64,000 nt of DNA from Nectonema munidae (GCA_030549495.1 JAUIRK010000927.1:496001-560000), one strand, 5' to 3'; shown: positions 49,166 through 60,396, counted from the stretch's first letter. The notes: generated from the sequence alone by a model not told the origin. Numbers and translations: made by a program.

Positions 49166-49303
49166 TTAACCCATTTACGGCCAATGTTCCTATTTTGAAA
49201 TATAAGTAATTTCATCTTCGTCTGCTTTTTTCAATGACTTTAAATATAAATCGTCTGCGTTTTTTTAGATATCGTCTGCTTTGCTTGGCCTTAAATGGGT
49301 TAA
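49166..49303 (+). mobile_element. piggyBac-type MITE
   Basis: TTAA lies at 49166-49169 and 49300-49303. The ends are cccattta and taaatggg, and the interior matches the 7603 copy in opposite orientation (tcatcttcgtctgc, aatgactttaaatataaatc, tagatatcgtctgctttgc). Confidence 0.85.
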
Positions 49304-50071
49304 TATAAATGATTTTGAAGAAAGTGTATCAAGGTTCATGATAAGTGGCTCTTCTTCCTTGGTAATTATGTTTTTTTTTCATACGAATTTTCACTAAAAA
49401 ACAAAGAAAAAAGGGAAGCGCGCTAAAGATTTACCTGAAGATTCAATCAAAAATTTGGAAGCAGAAGAAGTATTTGATAATCACAAATTTACAGGGGTGG
49501 AATTATTTACGGGTCACAAACATAAACAACATATGTAGAGTTAGTAAGCGTTCTTACTGTTATCATGATTATTTGTCTTTTTCGGACCAAACCAGGTTCT
49601 TTGAAAGAAATAGTGAAACCGTTTTATCTCTAAGATTAGTTAAATCAGATTTCACAATAGAGAAATGGAAAAGAGAAAAAACGCGTTTTTCGATGAAACT
49701 GCCAGTGACGAACATGATGAGACCACTACTGAGCATTTTTAACGAAATGTATAGTTTACTGTTTCAGATAAAATAATTAGTATGAACTTTCTGATCTACA
49801 CGGTCTGTTGAAAGATTTTTCGTGCTTGATACCGGCGCGCTTAGACTACGATGACACATCCTACAAAGAGAGAATGACAGTCTTGCAAAGTTCTATAGAG
49901 ATCACATTAAAAACGACACCATTTTTGACGAAAATGTATCTTTCAAAGAAGTTCGTCTGGATAAATGTCTATCAAGTTCTGAAAGAGTTCCTTTTATGAT
50001 ATTAAATGACTTATCTCGTTTTATAATCGTTTCGCTACAAGTTTTTAATGGCGGAAAAATAAGTTTTACTT
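49304..50071. other. Unassigned stretch before the LINE
   Basis: It holds two open frames (49474-49776 and 49808-49999), less AT-rich than the flanks. A different frame around 49660-49735 reads FFDETASDEHDETTTEH. They could be a decayed gene or transposon; no family was identified. Confidence 0.3.
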
Positions 50072-50335
50072 ACAATATTTAAATTTTATTCTTAAAATTA
50101 AAGTTTATTTGAAATTACGTGTTTGTATTTTTAATCAATAATTTGTAAATTTGTTTTTTACAATATGAAATTTTATTTTCAAAATTTAAATTTATTTGAA
50201 ATTACGTGTTTGCATTTTTTAAATAAATAATTTGTAAATTTATTTTTTTTTTTTTATTTTGAAATTTTATTTTTAAAATTTTAATTTATTTGAAATTACG
50301 TGTTTGAATTTTTAAAATAAATCATTTGTAAAAGT
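50072..50335 (+). repeat. LINE 5' tandem repeats, about 3 units of 87-94 bp
   Basis: Each unit contains ttatttgaaattacgtgttt followed by g.attttt.aa and atttgtaaa. The shared gaaattacgtg lies at 50111, 50198 and 50292. They end 14 bases before the ORF1 ATG at 50349, the place where promoter monomers sit in some LINEs. Confidence 0.85.
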
Positions 50336-50348
50336 TTTGTTCGTATCA

Positions 50349-51460
50349 ATGTGTAATTGGCTTTGTTCCCAGTGTTCGAGAGATGTTTATACTGACAACT
50401 CCGAGGTTAATGAAAGCAAACAGATGGTCCAATGCTTTAATTGTGATAAGTGGCTTTGTTATCTCTGTATTGGATTAAAAAATGATTTCAACAAGATTTA
50501 CGATAAATATTTTCATTTTGGCTTTAATTTTATTTGCAAGGCCTGTGTAGCTTTAAAAAAGAGAACAATCTCAATAAATCCCAAGCATCGGACATTGTTA
50601 TTTCTGAGAATTCTAAAATTGATCTTTTGATCGAAAAAGTTGAATCACTTGAGCAAAGCGTCAAAGCAGCTTCTCCTTTGATCAATGAGTCTAAACCTAT
50701 CAAACGAGTGACTACTCCGACTTATTCAGATGTAGTAAAGAAAAATATTAATACTCTTATTGTATCAAAGGATGATGTCAGTACTGATTTTGTCAAAAAT
50801 TCTTCAAAATACCTGAAAGATGTACAAGTTGCTTCTTTCAATAACCTTAAGAAAAAATTTATTTTTAAGTTCAATGATTCCGAGAATCTGAAAAAAGCAA
50901 ACGAAATTTTTTCTCAAAAAAATATAAAAGCTGACGAAGTTAAAAAATACTTACCAAAGATAAGTCTTAATTTACCCTCTACCTATACAGAAGCATTTGT
51001 GACGAATTCTATTTTGGCTAAAAATACTGAAATTCAGAATTTATTTCAAGATGGACATTGCTTCAAATTACTTTTTTCTAAAAATACAAAAGTTCCTGAT
51101 AGAAAGCTTTTTATTTTTTCTATTTCAACAGAAATATTCAAATCTCTTTCTAAAAATAATTTCAAGGTGTATTTTGATTTGAGTAGATGCAAAGTGTATC
51201 CATATGTTTTTCATAAGCAGTGCTCCAACTGCTGCCTTATTGGTCATACTGCATCAAATTGTAAAAAATCCTCAATTTGTAGATACTGCAGTGAATCACA
51301 TAATGGGAGTAATTGCTCTAAATTAACTAGTGAAAATATTTGTACAAACTGTAAATCTAAAGGCCTATCAGATTTTTCTCACTCTGCTCTTGACTTCAAT
51401 TGTCCCCTTGTTCAAAAGGAAATAAAAAAGATTGGTATGAATACATTATATTATGACTGA
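50349..51460 (+). CDS. LINE ORF1: PHD finger plus zinc knuckles
   Basis: It is an RNA-binding, gag-like protein that would package the LINE RNA. The N terminus (MCNWLCSQCSRDV) carries a PHD/RING-like Cys series: C-x2-C at the start, CFNCDKWLCYLC, and CKAC at about residue 65. A predicted coiled coil (IDLLIEKVESLEQSVK) follows. Near the C terminus are CCHC knuckles CSNCCLIGHTASNC (C-x2-C-x4-H-x4-C) and CRYCSESHNGSNC, and a third Cys-rich unit, CTNCKSKGLSDFSH. The ATG at 50349 was chosen because it directly precedes the Cys cluster. The reading frame changes at the A6 run at 50555-50560 (total length 1,112, not a multiple of 3), so either one base is missing or the run was misread. It stops at 51458-51460, overlapping ORF2 by 8 bases. 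Confidence 0.8.
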
Positions 51461-54456
51461 GTTGTTAAATAAAGTACCAAATGGGTGTTATAGTTTCAGT
51501 TCTAACAACAGCTTTTATCATCAAAACCAAATCAATGAAGAGAACTTCTTCACTGATCGGTGTTCAAGTACGAGTGGATACGTTCAACTTAATAGTTTTA
51601 ATATTATTAGTATTAACGTACAGTCACTTAATAGCAAATTTGATGAATTAAACATGTTTGTTCAAATGTTTCACCGTACATATAATCGTAGCATTCAAGT
51701 TTTATGTGTTCAAGAAACATGGGCTGGCGGCAATACCTCTTATAATATTGAAGGGTATGCATTTGTAGGTTATTTTAGCGGGCTTAGTAAGCATAGTGGT
51801 CTGGGGTTTTTCATTGAAAAAAATCTTACTTTTAAAATATTAAGTAAACACTTTTCTCCTGACAGTTTTGAACATTTTTCCATAGAAATTCAAAATTTTT
51901 CTGGGAAAAACCTCATTATACATAACTTATATCGTAGACCATGCTTTATTTCTCATGTAATTGACAAGTTTCGTGAATACTTAGACTTCGTTCTATCTAC
52001 AACATCTAGCTCTTCATTAAATATCCTTGCAGGTGATTTTAACTTTGATATTTCTAAGTCTTGTTGTAACGCGATGAATTTTGTAAGTGATTTTTTGATA
52101 AATGGATATAAGCACTGTATTAACCTTCCGACACGCCCTTCTTCAGGTAGTGTTATTGATAACTTTCTTGTTCCTAACTTTCTTTCAGCATACAAATCTA
52201 TCGTTATAGAAACTAATTTCTCTGATCATTTTCCCATTTGTCTTTCAATTAACTTGGAAATAAAACACTCACCTAGTTTAAGATCAGTTTTTGATAAGTC
52301 TATTTTTATATCAGAGTATTATAAAATTAATTGGTCATCTTATATTGAAAACCTCAAAAATAGTCCTGAATCTCTTTTTGAGAAAGTAACTTCTTTGTTT
52401 TCTTCTTGTGTTTTCAATTCACAAAAAACTGTTCCGTATCATGACAAAACAGGGTACAAAGTTATACTAAAACCATGGATGAAGCCCGAAGTACTCGAAT
52501 TAATTAAGAATAGAAATTTTCTATTTAAGAAAATTAAGAAGTTAAAACATAATTGTCCATACTTGAAAAACAATTTTATAAGACTTCGTAATTATATTAA
52601 AAATAGAATAATATTTCTGAAAAAAAGAATATTATAATTCGTTTTTCAGATCAAACAGAAGTTCGAAAGAAGTTTGGTCAAAAATTAATTATTTTATCAA
52701 GCCTAAAAGTGAAAAAATAGATAAACTCGAAATTGATACAGGGGAATTCGTTTTTGATAAACAAGTCATTGTTGATAAATTGAATGATTCTTTTATTTTG
52801 CCTAGTTTAAGCAAAAATGACTATTTTGTGTTAGCACAAAAACAAAGTAAAGAGATTTTCTGCTTGAATTCTATAAATGAAAATGATGTTCTTGTTGCCA
52901 TACACAGTTGTTCGTCCAGTAAGTCGACAGATGCTTACGGTATTAATCTTGAACATATAAATTTAGTTCTGAATAGCTTTACCTCAGTCTTAATGAACTG
53001 CTTTAACATTTGTATCCAATATTCCAAATTTCCTCCAGCTCTAAAGTTGAATAAAGTCGTTGCAATTCCTAAAAAAGCTGATAATTTCAATCTATCAAAT
53101 TTCAGACCAATTTCAATAATCCCAATCTTTGCAAAAATTTTTGAAAAAATAATTTTTTCTCAAGTTTCAACTTTTTTAAGGGAAAAAAGTTTATACTATG
53201 ACAAGCAGTTTGCTTTCAGACAAAATTTCTCTACCGAGTTACTCCATAGTTATCTCATTGACAAAATCATATCCTATTTAGAAATCAAAAAATCTGCCGG
53301 GTTAATTTTTATTGACCTCACCAAAGCGTTTGATTCGATATCTCATAGTATTTTATTATCTAAGCTATCTGATTATGGATTTTCTCAAATGTCTTGTTAT
53401 TTTTTTTCATCGTACTTAAAAGATAGGAAACAATTTGTTTCTCTTGGAAGTATATCTTCAGACATCAAATGCTTAACTCGAGGTGTACCTCAAGGATCGA
53501 TCTTAGGGCCGTTATTATTTTCGCTGTACATCAATGATTTACACAAATCCTCTGACTTTTTCAACTTTGTAATGTACGCTGATGATGTCACTCTACTCTT
53601 TGATTACGATCTCTCAAAAAGTAATATTTATAAGACGAATCTACAGAAAGTTTACAAATGGTTTGAGCGCAATGATTTGTCAATTAATGTAAAGAAAACT
53701 AAAGCAATGATTGTAACAACAAGTAGTACAGTTAATTGCGCGTTATTCGATGAAAGCAACATATGCGTTGTTGATAGTTTCAATCTTCTTGGCTTATATA
53801 TCGACTCCAAGCTAAAATTTAATGTACATTTGAATCACCTGAATCTTAAACTTAGCAGAATTATTGGCATATTGAAATATGTCAAAAAAATCTTTCCTTT
53901 GCATGTAAGAATAATTATGTATAAGACTATTTTTCTCCCTCATTTAAACTATAGTCTCATTAATTTTGCGCATTCCAACATTGAACATTTAGAAGCACTG
54001 AATCGAAGAGCACTCAAAATTATCTGTGACTTAAGCAAGTACTCTCATTCTGATCATCTCTTCCATGAACATAGCTTACTCAAAATTAAAGATCTGTACA
54101 ATATGAAACTCGGCCTCTTTTTGTTCAACTGCTTAAATAATCACAGTGAAAGCTTTTTTCAGGATATAATATCCTATGATGTCAGAAACGCATATAATTT
54201 TAGAGTACCATCAAGATTAAAGAAACCATCATACAGATTGCACCTTTCACATCAATCTGTCATGTATAAAGTCCCATCGTTTTATGATGTCTACCGCCAT
54301 GTCATTGGTGAAAGCTGTTCTTCAGTCAAAAATTTTAAAAGACTGTTTAAAGCAAAGATATTATCTACCTATCCTGCAAATTTAAAATGCGAAAAAAAAA
54401 AATTGCTTCTCTTGTGTAGCTCGAACTTGAAACTTCTTCATTTGAAAGTCCCGTAA
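51453..54456 (+). CDS. LINE ORF2: AP endonuclease and reverse transcriptase
   Basis: It nicks target DNA and copies the LINE RNA onto it (target-primed reverse transcription). The endonuclease (51453 to about 52300) has NIISINVQSLNSKFDEL, CVQETWAG, IHNLYRRP, LAGDFNFDIS and FSDHFPICLS, with the catalytic E, D, N and D-H in place. The reverse transcriptase (about 53000-53750) has NFRPISIIPIFAKIFEK, FIDLTKAFDSISH, RGVPQGSILGPLLF and YADDVTLL (YADD at 53574-53585). A thumb region and a Cys/His-poor C terminus follow. The start ATG at 51453 overlaps the ORF1 stop (ATGACTGA), suggesting coupled re-initiation. An extra base in the A7 run at 52620-52626 shifts the frame between the domains; downstream of it the frame is open to TAA at 54454-54456. 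Confidence 0.9.
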
Positions 54457-54700
54457 CAAATATTCATATTTCTTTATCATATTTTTTTTCAATTGTAATG
54501 TTAGATCTCCTGAAGCGGTTTTTATAAACCTTTGGAAACTAACAAAATCATAAGTGTTTTTTTTTTTTAAATGTTTTTTTTTTTATGTTATGTTCTAAAT
54601 CTATGCCTGTTCTATAAGTAAATATAATGTATATAGATATACTATATTTATTATGCTCTAAAATATTTTAATAAATTTTTTTCTTCTTCTTCTTCTTCTT

Positions 54701-54925
54701 ATATAATATAACATAGATAAGGCCTATCCAAACGTGTTTGCCCCATATTTTTAATATATTTAAAAAGTTATTAGGGGTGTTATTTAAAAAAAAACAACTC
54801 AGTGACACAGAGATACATACATCAGGGACGCATAAATAGTGAAAAATGCTTTTTTCGTTTATTTTGTCTCCTTTCTCTCTTATGTTAATTATGTAGAAAA
54901 TTTTTCAATTTTGAGTAAAAGGTAA
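54701..54925. other. Gap after the LINE
   Basis: AT-rich with no feature seen. Confidence 0.4.
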
Positions 54926-55053
54926 GGTACCGTGGGTGTGTTTTCATTGACAAGGCACTAATGTACCGCTTATGTCAAACTATGAACAAATTGGTATCGA
55001 ATCCAGAAGCTATCGTGCTGAGTCCATCATCTCAACCAACCTGCCATGCCACC
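54926..55053 (-). mobile_element. tRNA-derived SINE, family 1, diverged
   Basis: ggtaccgtgggtgtgttttc, gacaaggcactaatgtaccg, atgtcaaactatgaac, ggtatcgaatccagaagc and aaccaacctgccatgcca keep the family order with a weakened B box. Confidence 0.65.
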
Positions 55054-56353
55054 CATAGAGTATGCTGTAGGGGATACGTCAAATTAGTTTTCAAAAAACT
55101 TAAGATATGCTCTAAAATTTTTTAGTTTTTGTTGAAGCTCTATAACTTTTTCTGATAGACTTTTTTTCCTTAAAAGTTATTATAAAAGGCAAATCATTGC
55201 AAAAGGTTAAACGTTGTTAGCAATCTTAATTTAATTTTTGTTTGCACAATCTTAACTTTATTCTATACCCTTTTTTGAGAGTCTAACTAACTTACAATAC
55301 ACTTATACACTAAAAAGAATGAAAAAATTCTAACAAAGTTTTCTACCTTTAGTTCTGTTTTACATTTTTGATAGAAATTACCTTAGAAAAGTTATGTAAT
55401 TTGGATGAGAAGAAATGGAACAACTGAAAATTAATGAATTAATGATTTGAAAATTAATGTTTGGTTAGTATTAAAAGTATATGTATTAGTATTAAAAGTT
55501 GTAATGAATTTATGAAAAGATTAATATGTTTGGGATTATTAATAAAAAAAACTCTCCTGCAACATATTATAAAGGTAAATTTAATATTGTGCTGTCAATC
55601 ACTAGTGGTGCCATATGATGGAAATAGGATTTATTTGCAAGGAACATCATCATTTGTATATGCTATCAGAAGGTAAAGGTACCATGGGGTGTTTTCATCG
55701 AAAAGGCACAATTGCACTCACCCCCCATTGACAGGAAAATATCATTTAACTATAAAATCCATAACATTTCAAATTAAAAACAGAATTTTAATTTTTTTGA
55801 AAATGTCAAGCTTGACATATAAGAAATAAACATAGAACAGAGTGTAGTTTTATAATAAATTAAATGATTATATGACGTTGAAAAAGATCCAAACCACTAT
55901 TTCCCATTTCTAGGTAAAGTATATGCGGTGGTGTAAGTAGGGATTCATCAGGACTATTTGTTTGAATTTTTTCAAAGTTTGGAATAATATAATCAAACAC
56001 CACGTAATATATATATATATATATATACTCATTCAAATATTCACCATTTTCAAAAAATTTAAATCCTAAAGAAGTTTAAAGAAGAAACATGGGATAATGT
56101 TTTTTATAAGAACTTCATATTCAGTATTCAGCCCGACAAAGTGACATTAACGCTTAGAAATACATGACATCAAAATTTAACCGAAAATGTTAATTCTAGT
56201 TAGTCAATATAACTATTGAAAAATTAAATACAATTTACAATGTATCTGAGCAAGAAAAACAAAAAATTTTAGTGTTAATTACATAAACCAAAACAACTTT
56301 AAAAAGATTTTTCAATCTTTTGAATAACCTAGGTGCCAGGATTGAGTAGAATT
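55054..56353. other. Gap with small repeats
   Basis: It holds a truncated SINE end (55675-55720) and an (AT)n run at about 56008-56028. The frame at 55461-55676 has no family motif. Confidence 0.45.
55675..55720 (-). mobile_element. SINE family 1, 3' end only
   Basis: aaaggtaccatggggtgttt, tcatcgaaaaggcacaattg and a short remainder match the tail of family 1 read from the opposite strand. The tRNA-like head is missing, so it is truncated. Confidence 0.6.
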
Positions 56354-56900
56354 CAGGGGTTCCCAGCCTGTGGTACGCGAAATGTTTTCCCAAAATTCAA
56401 AAAAAGTATTTGTTTTCACAGAAATTCCCACACAGAGAAATGTGGTGTAATGTGAATTTGGTTAAAGTTCACTTTCTTTAGTTCCGCAACTGTAATACAT
56501 GTGCATATGTGCATATGCGTATAATGTAGCATGCACACACACATTTTGTTGACTTAGTAGGTACAGTGCTGTGATTAATTAACTCACCATCTTCGTGATT
56601 GTTTATTTTTATCGATTATTATGTAAATTATTATTTATATTCAATATATTAAAAAGCAACTTTTCGTTTTATTTCAGATTATTATAGCGTCAAATCAAGA
56701 TGCCCAAACGATAATATAGCGATGAATATATTAATTTTGGTTCTATAAATTGAAAAATAGGGAAGAAACTGTGTCACGGTGTGTTGTGTGTATGAAGACA
56801 TTATCAAATGCATCGATGTAGCCTTTTACAACGCCATCTTCAAACTAATCATCCAGACTGGAAATACCTTTCCTTCTCTCCCTTATAAACACTTTCTTTG
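56354..56900 (+). mobile_element. 5' part of a BED-finger hAT element (ZBED5/FAM200-like)
   Basis: It begins caggggttcccagcctgtgg, a terminus related to that at 11870. At 56700-56875 the sequence encodes pieces of a BED-type zinc-finger start: MPKR then YSDEYINFGSIN, NREETVSRCVVCMKTLSNAS, and LLQRHLQTNHPDW, spread over more than one frame with internal stops. The C-x2-C and H-x4-H pairs resemble ZBED5/FAM200A-type hAT transposases. The transposase body is missing, so this is a truncated, dead copy. Confidence 0.6.
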
Positions 56901-57030
56901 CACCACATAATCCTCCTCCTTAGTTAATTTTTGTATAAATGTAAATCCTGTTTGTCAACTCAATCTTTTCGCTAATACTTAAGAATCATATATGCTTCCG
57001 ATTAATTAGCACTTTGATGTATGATGATAA

Positions 57031-58622
57031 GGGTGTAAAGAAAATTTGATAAACGTTTGCAAAATTTCTGATTTATCAGCCAAAGGTATTGCCGACTGTA
57101 TGCTAAATACGCTGGAAGAATTAAATATAAAAAAAGAAAAAATTGTTTGTCAATGCTATGATGGAGCATCTGTTATGTCAGGTTGGTGTGTTTGTTTTAT
57201 CAAATTAATCCTTGTTTATCAAATATTATTTAAGGTGTTAAAAATGGTGTGCAAAAACTAATATCAGAGGCTTTGGATCGAAATGTTCCATATGTTCATT
57301 GTATGAACCATCAACTCCATCTTGTAATTGTTAATGCACTGAGCTATATAAATGATATATCAATATGCTTAACTGTTTGTAAACTCATTTATAATTTTAT
57401 TAAAAAACCAAGTGTGTCAAAAGTTTACGATGGCAAAAAAATAAAAAGAATAATTGAACAGAGATGGAGTGGTTTTTCTGAATCAATACATTTCATAATC
57501 GAAAATTTTGACCAACTTTTAGAAGTATTTCGACTTTGTGCTTTTAACAAATCGAACCATGAGCTTAGTATTGAAGCTCAAGGTTTATTAGCACAAACAA
57601 AAAAGAAAAAATTTATTTTTGTTTTACACCTTCTTGATAGCATCTTCAAAATTCTGCTTCCAATTAATACCTACGCACAAGTAATGAAAATTTTATCGTC
57701 TTTATCTATACCTATTTTTTATGTAAAATTTCAGGGCCTAAATAGCGATGTTTTTTCAATCTCCAAACTTTTTCTCGCAGTTAAAGATGAACTAACTAAA
57801 TTCAGGAACGATGAAACGTCGTTTCAAAACTTGATAAAAATTTGTGATAATTATAGTTCTTCTACAAATTATACATCTAAACGAATTAAGAAAACGCTAA
57901 AAAAGTTTGAAAAAAGTATAATACTGACTTCAACTGGACAAAGAAACGAATATATCTCTCCATATTTAATTATCTATAATGAAGTCATTGATAAAACTGT
58001 AGAAGAAATGAATAATAGGTATATAAAAACATTATTAATTTTTTTAGTAAAAAATTTTTACTCATCTATTTTGATAATTTCTTAAGATTTTCGGAAATTC
58101 AAAGCAATTTGCTAAGAAGCATTGAAAACCTTTGGCCTGTGAGCACAGATTTTTTGAACTTAACTAATATGAGTTCTCTTTTAGACAATCTTGGAATAAA
58201 ACATGATGCATATTTTGAAAGCCAAGTGTTGGTTGCAAAGAATTTCTTAATGAAAGAATACAATTCATCAAACCATGAATGTTTTGGTGATGTTTTGACT
58301 GTTTTAAAGCCTTTGATAGATGCATTTAAAAATGTGTATGACTTGTATGTGGGTATAATTCCAAAAAATGAAACATAAATTTTTGATAATGTTTCGTTTT
58401 TCATTCAAAGGTGCAATTACTATTGGAGTAAGCATTGCTTCATGCGAACGAGCTTTTTCTTTCCTCAAACGAATTTTAAGGAGCCAAAGATGTTCAATGC
58501 TTCACGAAAGGAAAAAAAATCTCATGATTCTTTCATATCTTAAAAAATATACACAAAAAATAGATATGGATGAAGTATTGAAGCTTTTTTCAAGAAAATC
58601 AAGAAGAGTTCAACTTTTCTAA
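57031..58622 (+). CDS. hAT transposase, C-terminal two thirds, with three short introns
   Basis: It would cut and paste hAT DNA. Segments are CYDGASVMSG (ending 57181), VKNGVQKLISEALDR, VPYVHCMNHQLHLVIVNAL, RWSGFSESIHFIIENF, MNNRFSEIQSNLLRSIEN and the dimerisation tail IASCERAFSFLKRILRSQR. These match ZMYM1/TTF-type hAT transposases. Apparent breaks vanish if introns 57182-57234 (53 bp), 58019-58086 (68 bp) and 58353-58410 (58 bp) are removed: each is GT-AG, each joins in phase and each restores a conserved segment (MSG|VKNGVQ, MNNR|FSE, V|GAITIGVSIASCER). The stop is at 58620-58622. No start codon is visible and an in-frame stop precedes 57031, so upstream exons are lost. It could instead be a domesticated gene, but the adjacent hAT terminus argues for a transposon. 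Confidence 0.75.
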
Positions 58623-58960
58623 GAAAGTCATCAAAATAAAATTTTGAGTTACTTTGATTGTTATTATCATCACACATTATTATTACAGTTTAAATGTAAA
58701 TAAAACTTAGATATAAATTATGTATGTAAATTCAGCTCTATTTGTGCCGACTTCAATGCGATAGAAATTTGTAGACTTTTTTGTAGTTTAGAAACTGATG
58801 TATCCAAAACATGTTTGCTTGTATAAAAAATCACTGAATCAGTTTAGAAAAAACAGGTAAATTCGCCACTTAATTAATTTTGTAAGTTATTCTGAATTTA
58901 ACTTGCCCCCCTAAGTTCTTTGTATGCCCCCCTAAGTTCCATTTTCTCGCTACGCCACTG
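57031..58960 (+). mobile_element. 5'-truncated hAT transposon (ZMYM1/TTF-type)
   Basis: The right terminus is clear: ctcgctacgccactg ends at 58960, i.e. cagtggcgtagcgag read inward, with a duplicated cccccctaagttc (58908 and 58928) just inside. No left terminus or matching copy of the flanking cctcgatg (58961-58968) was found. The transposase lacks its N-terminal zinc finger. A clean break with the BED-type piece upstream suggests a deletion between two nearby hAT insertions. Confidence 0.75.
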
Positions 58961-58968
58961 CCTCGATG

Positions 58969-59378
58969 ATGTACAGATTCAAAAGTAATGATATGGTTAA
59001 TGAATTCAATATTGCAAATGGTAATTTGAGAACAATTTCACAATTTTTTCACAACGTATGATAAATATTTGGAATTCTTTGCCTGATTTCTTTGTTAATT
59101 CTCCGTCTTTAAATATTTTCAAGAACAGGCTCGATAATTTTTGGAATGAGAAAATGTTTGATCACGGTAAAACTTTTTTCTTTTTCTATTAAAAATGATA
59201 ACTATATTTTTATAGACTTTTTTTGCCTCCTTTTTTGCTAATAAAATTATGTTATGTTATGTAGATAAAGTTTAAGTTTATAATTTGTAAGTTGGTTTGA
59301 AGCGCCACCATACATAAGCCACGTATGCTCGTTTACAGGCAATCGCACATTACCCGGAATTTATGTTATGTTATTTTT
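58969..59378 (+). mobile_element. LINE 3' fragment with (ATGTT)n tail
   Basis: Translated pieces read IANGNLRTISQFF and NIWNSLPDFFVNSPSLNIF followed by KNRLDNFWNEKMFD, the (I)WNSLP...F(K)NRLD segment at the C terminus of CR1/Jockey-type ORF2 proteins. A single-base change in the T run near 59046 puts the two in different frames. A 3' UTR with gcgccaccatacataagcc follows and the tail tttatgttatgttat ends near 59378. The tail differs from that of the LINE at 50072, so it is another family. Confidence 0.7.
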
Positions 59379-60292
59379 CTAATTTTTGTAATTTTAGTAT
59401 TTATTTAAAATAAACAAAACAAGTTCCATATCAAGCTGAGATGGACAGGTGGAATCTTTTCACAAACGAAGGATTGAACGACACATTAGGTTAGGAGAAG
59501 TTGAATGAACACGAGCAAGCATGTTATTTTAAATTATTATTAGTATATATAAATAATATATAAAATCCTTCATTCCCTTACGATAAAATTGTTTTTTCAA
59601 GATATTTAGAGTCAAAATAAATAGGTTTGTATAAAGTCTCAATTTACTTTAAATTTAAAAAAAAGACAAAAAAATAGATCAAAATATTGGGAAAGCCGCT
59701 TTTATCTCAATCAAGAGCAGAATTTTTTCTCTTCTCTAATTAAAGCTAAAATTGAAATCCTAAATTCAAACTAAAAATATTTTAAAATTAAAAGATTTTG
59801 TAATTATAAAACTAAAAAATCATTTGTTTAAAAATTTTAATTTACTTTTTTCTTCCTCTTTTTATCAAAATTTTAAAATGTAAAAATTGAATTATTTGCT
59901 ATTTGTCAATCAAGAAATTCGGGGATAATTATATTGACGTATAATTATAATAATTTCAATTAATTTTCAAAATATTCAATACCTTAATTTTTAAAATTTG
60001 AGTATACTAATCCTAAATCTCAAGGAAAATTAAGTATATTTAGGGTTTCGATAGACTAAAACTTAGTGTTAAAAATTAAAATTAATCACTTTATTTTATC
60101 ACAGAAGGAGTCTAAATATTTTATTTTGAATTATTTTATTTATAATCTATTATATTACTTAATAAAACAAACTTCTTTTATCTTTATTTTGTAATTTTTT
60201 ATAAACTCTAATTTCATTTTCTGTGTATTTTTTGAGTTATTAAAAATTTTAATTTTATTACTTTGATTTAAATTTGTTTTATATATATTTAG
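59379..60292. other. Gap upstream of RBM25
   Basis: Very AT-rich with no feature seen. An untranslated RBM25 exon and promoter may lie here: the acceptor tatatatttag at 60292 directly precedes the coding exon. Confidence 0.4.
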
Positions 60293-60396
60293 AAATGAAC
60301 AATCCTTTCAGCAGTGCTCCTTTACTACCGAATCAACCTTTTGTTTCATTTTCTTCTGTTCCTATTTATCCCATTGGAATTACTCAGACTGTTCCT
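60293..60396 (+). CDS. RBM25 exon 1 (first coding)
   Basis: The acceptor is tatatttag|aaatg and the donor is gttcct|gtaaat, phase 0. It encodes 34 residues rich in Pro, Phe and Ser; the first 2 bases are untranslated. Confidence 0.85.

Larger units (their letters stand above)
50072..54700 (+). mobile_element. Nearly full-length non-LTR retrotransposon (CR1/Jockey-type LINE)
   Basis: The order is 5' tandem repeats (50072-50335), ORF1 with PHD finger and CCHC knuckles, ORF2 with AP endonuclease and reverse transcriptase, a 3' UTR (54457-54680) and a (ttc)n tail at about 54681-54700. ORF2 would be about 1,001 codons and ORF1 about 370. Each is interrupted by only one apparent single-base length change in an A run, and no other stop breaks the coding span, so the copy is young or misread at homopolymers. 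A target duplication was not found. The clade call is from the domain set and RT motifs; R1, I or Crack groups are alternatives. Confidence 0.9.
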
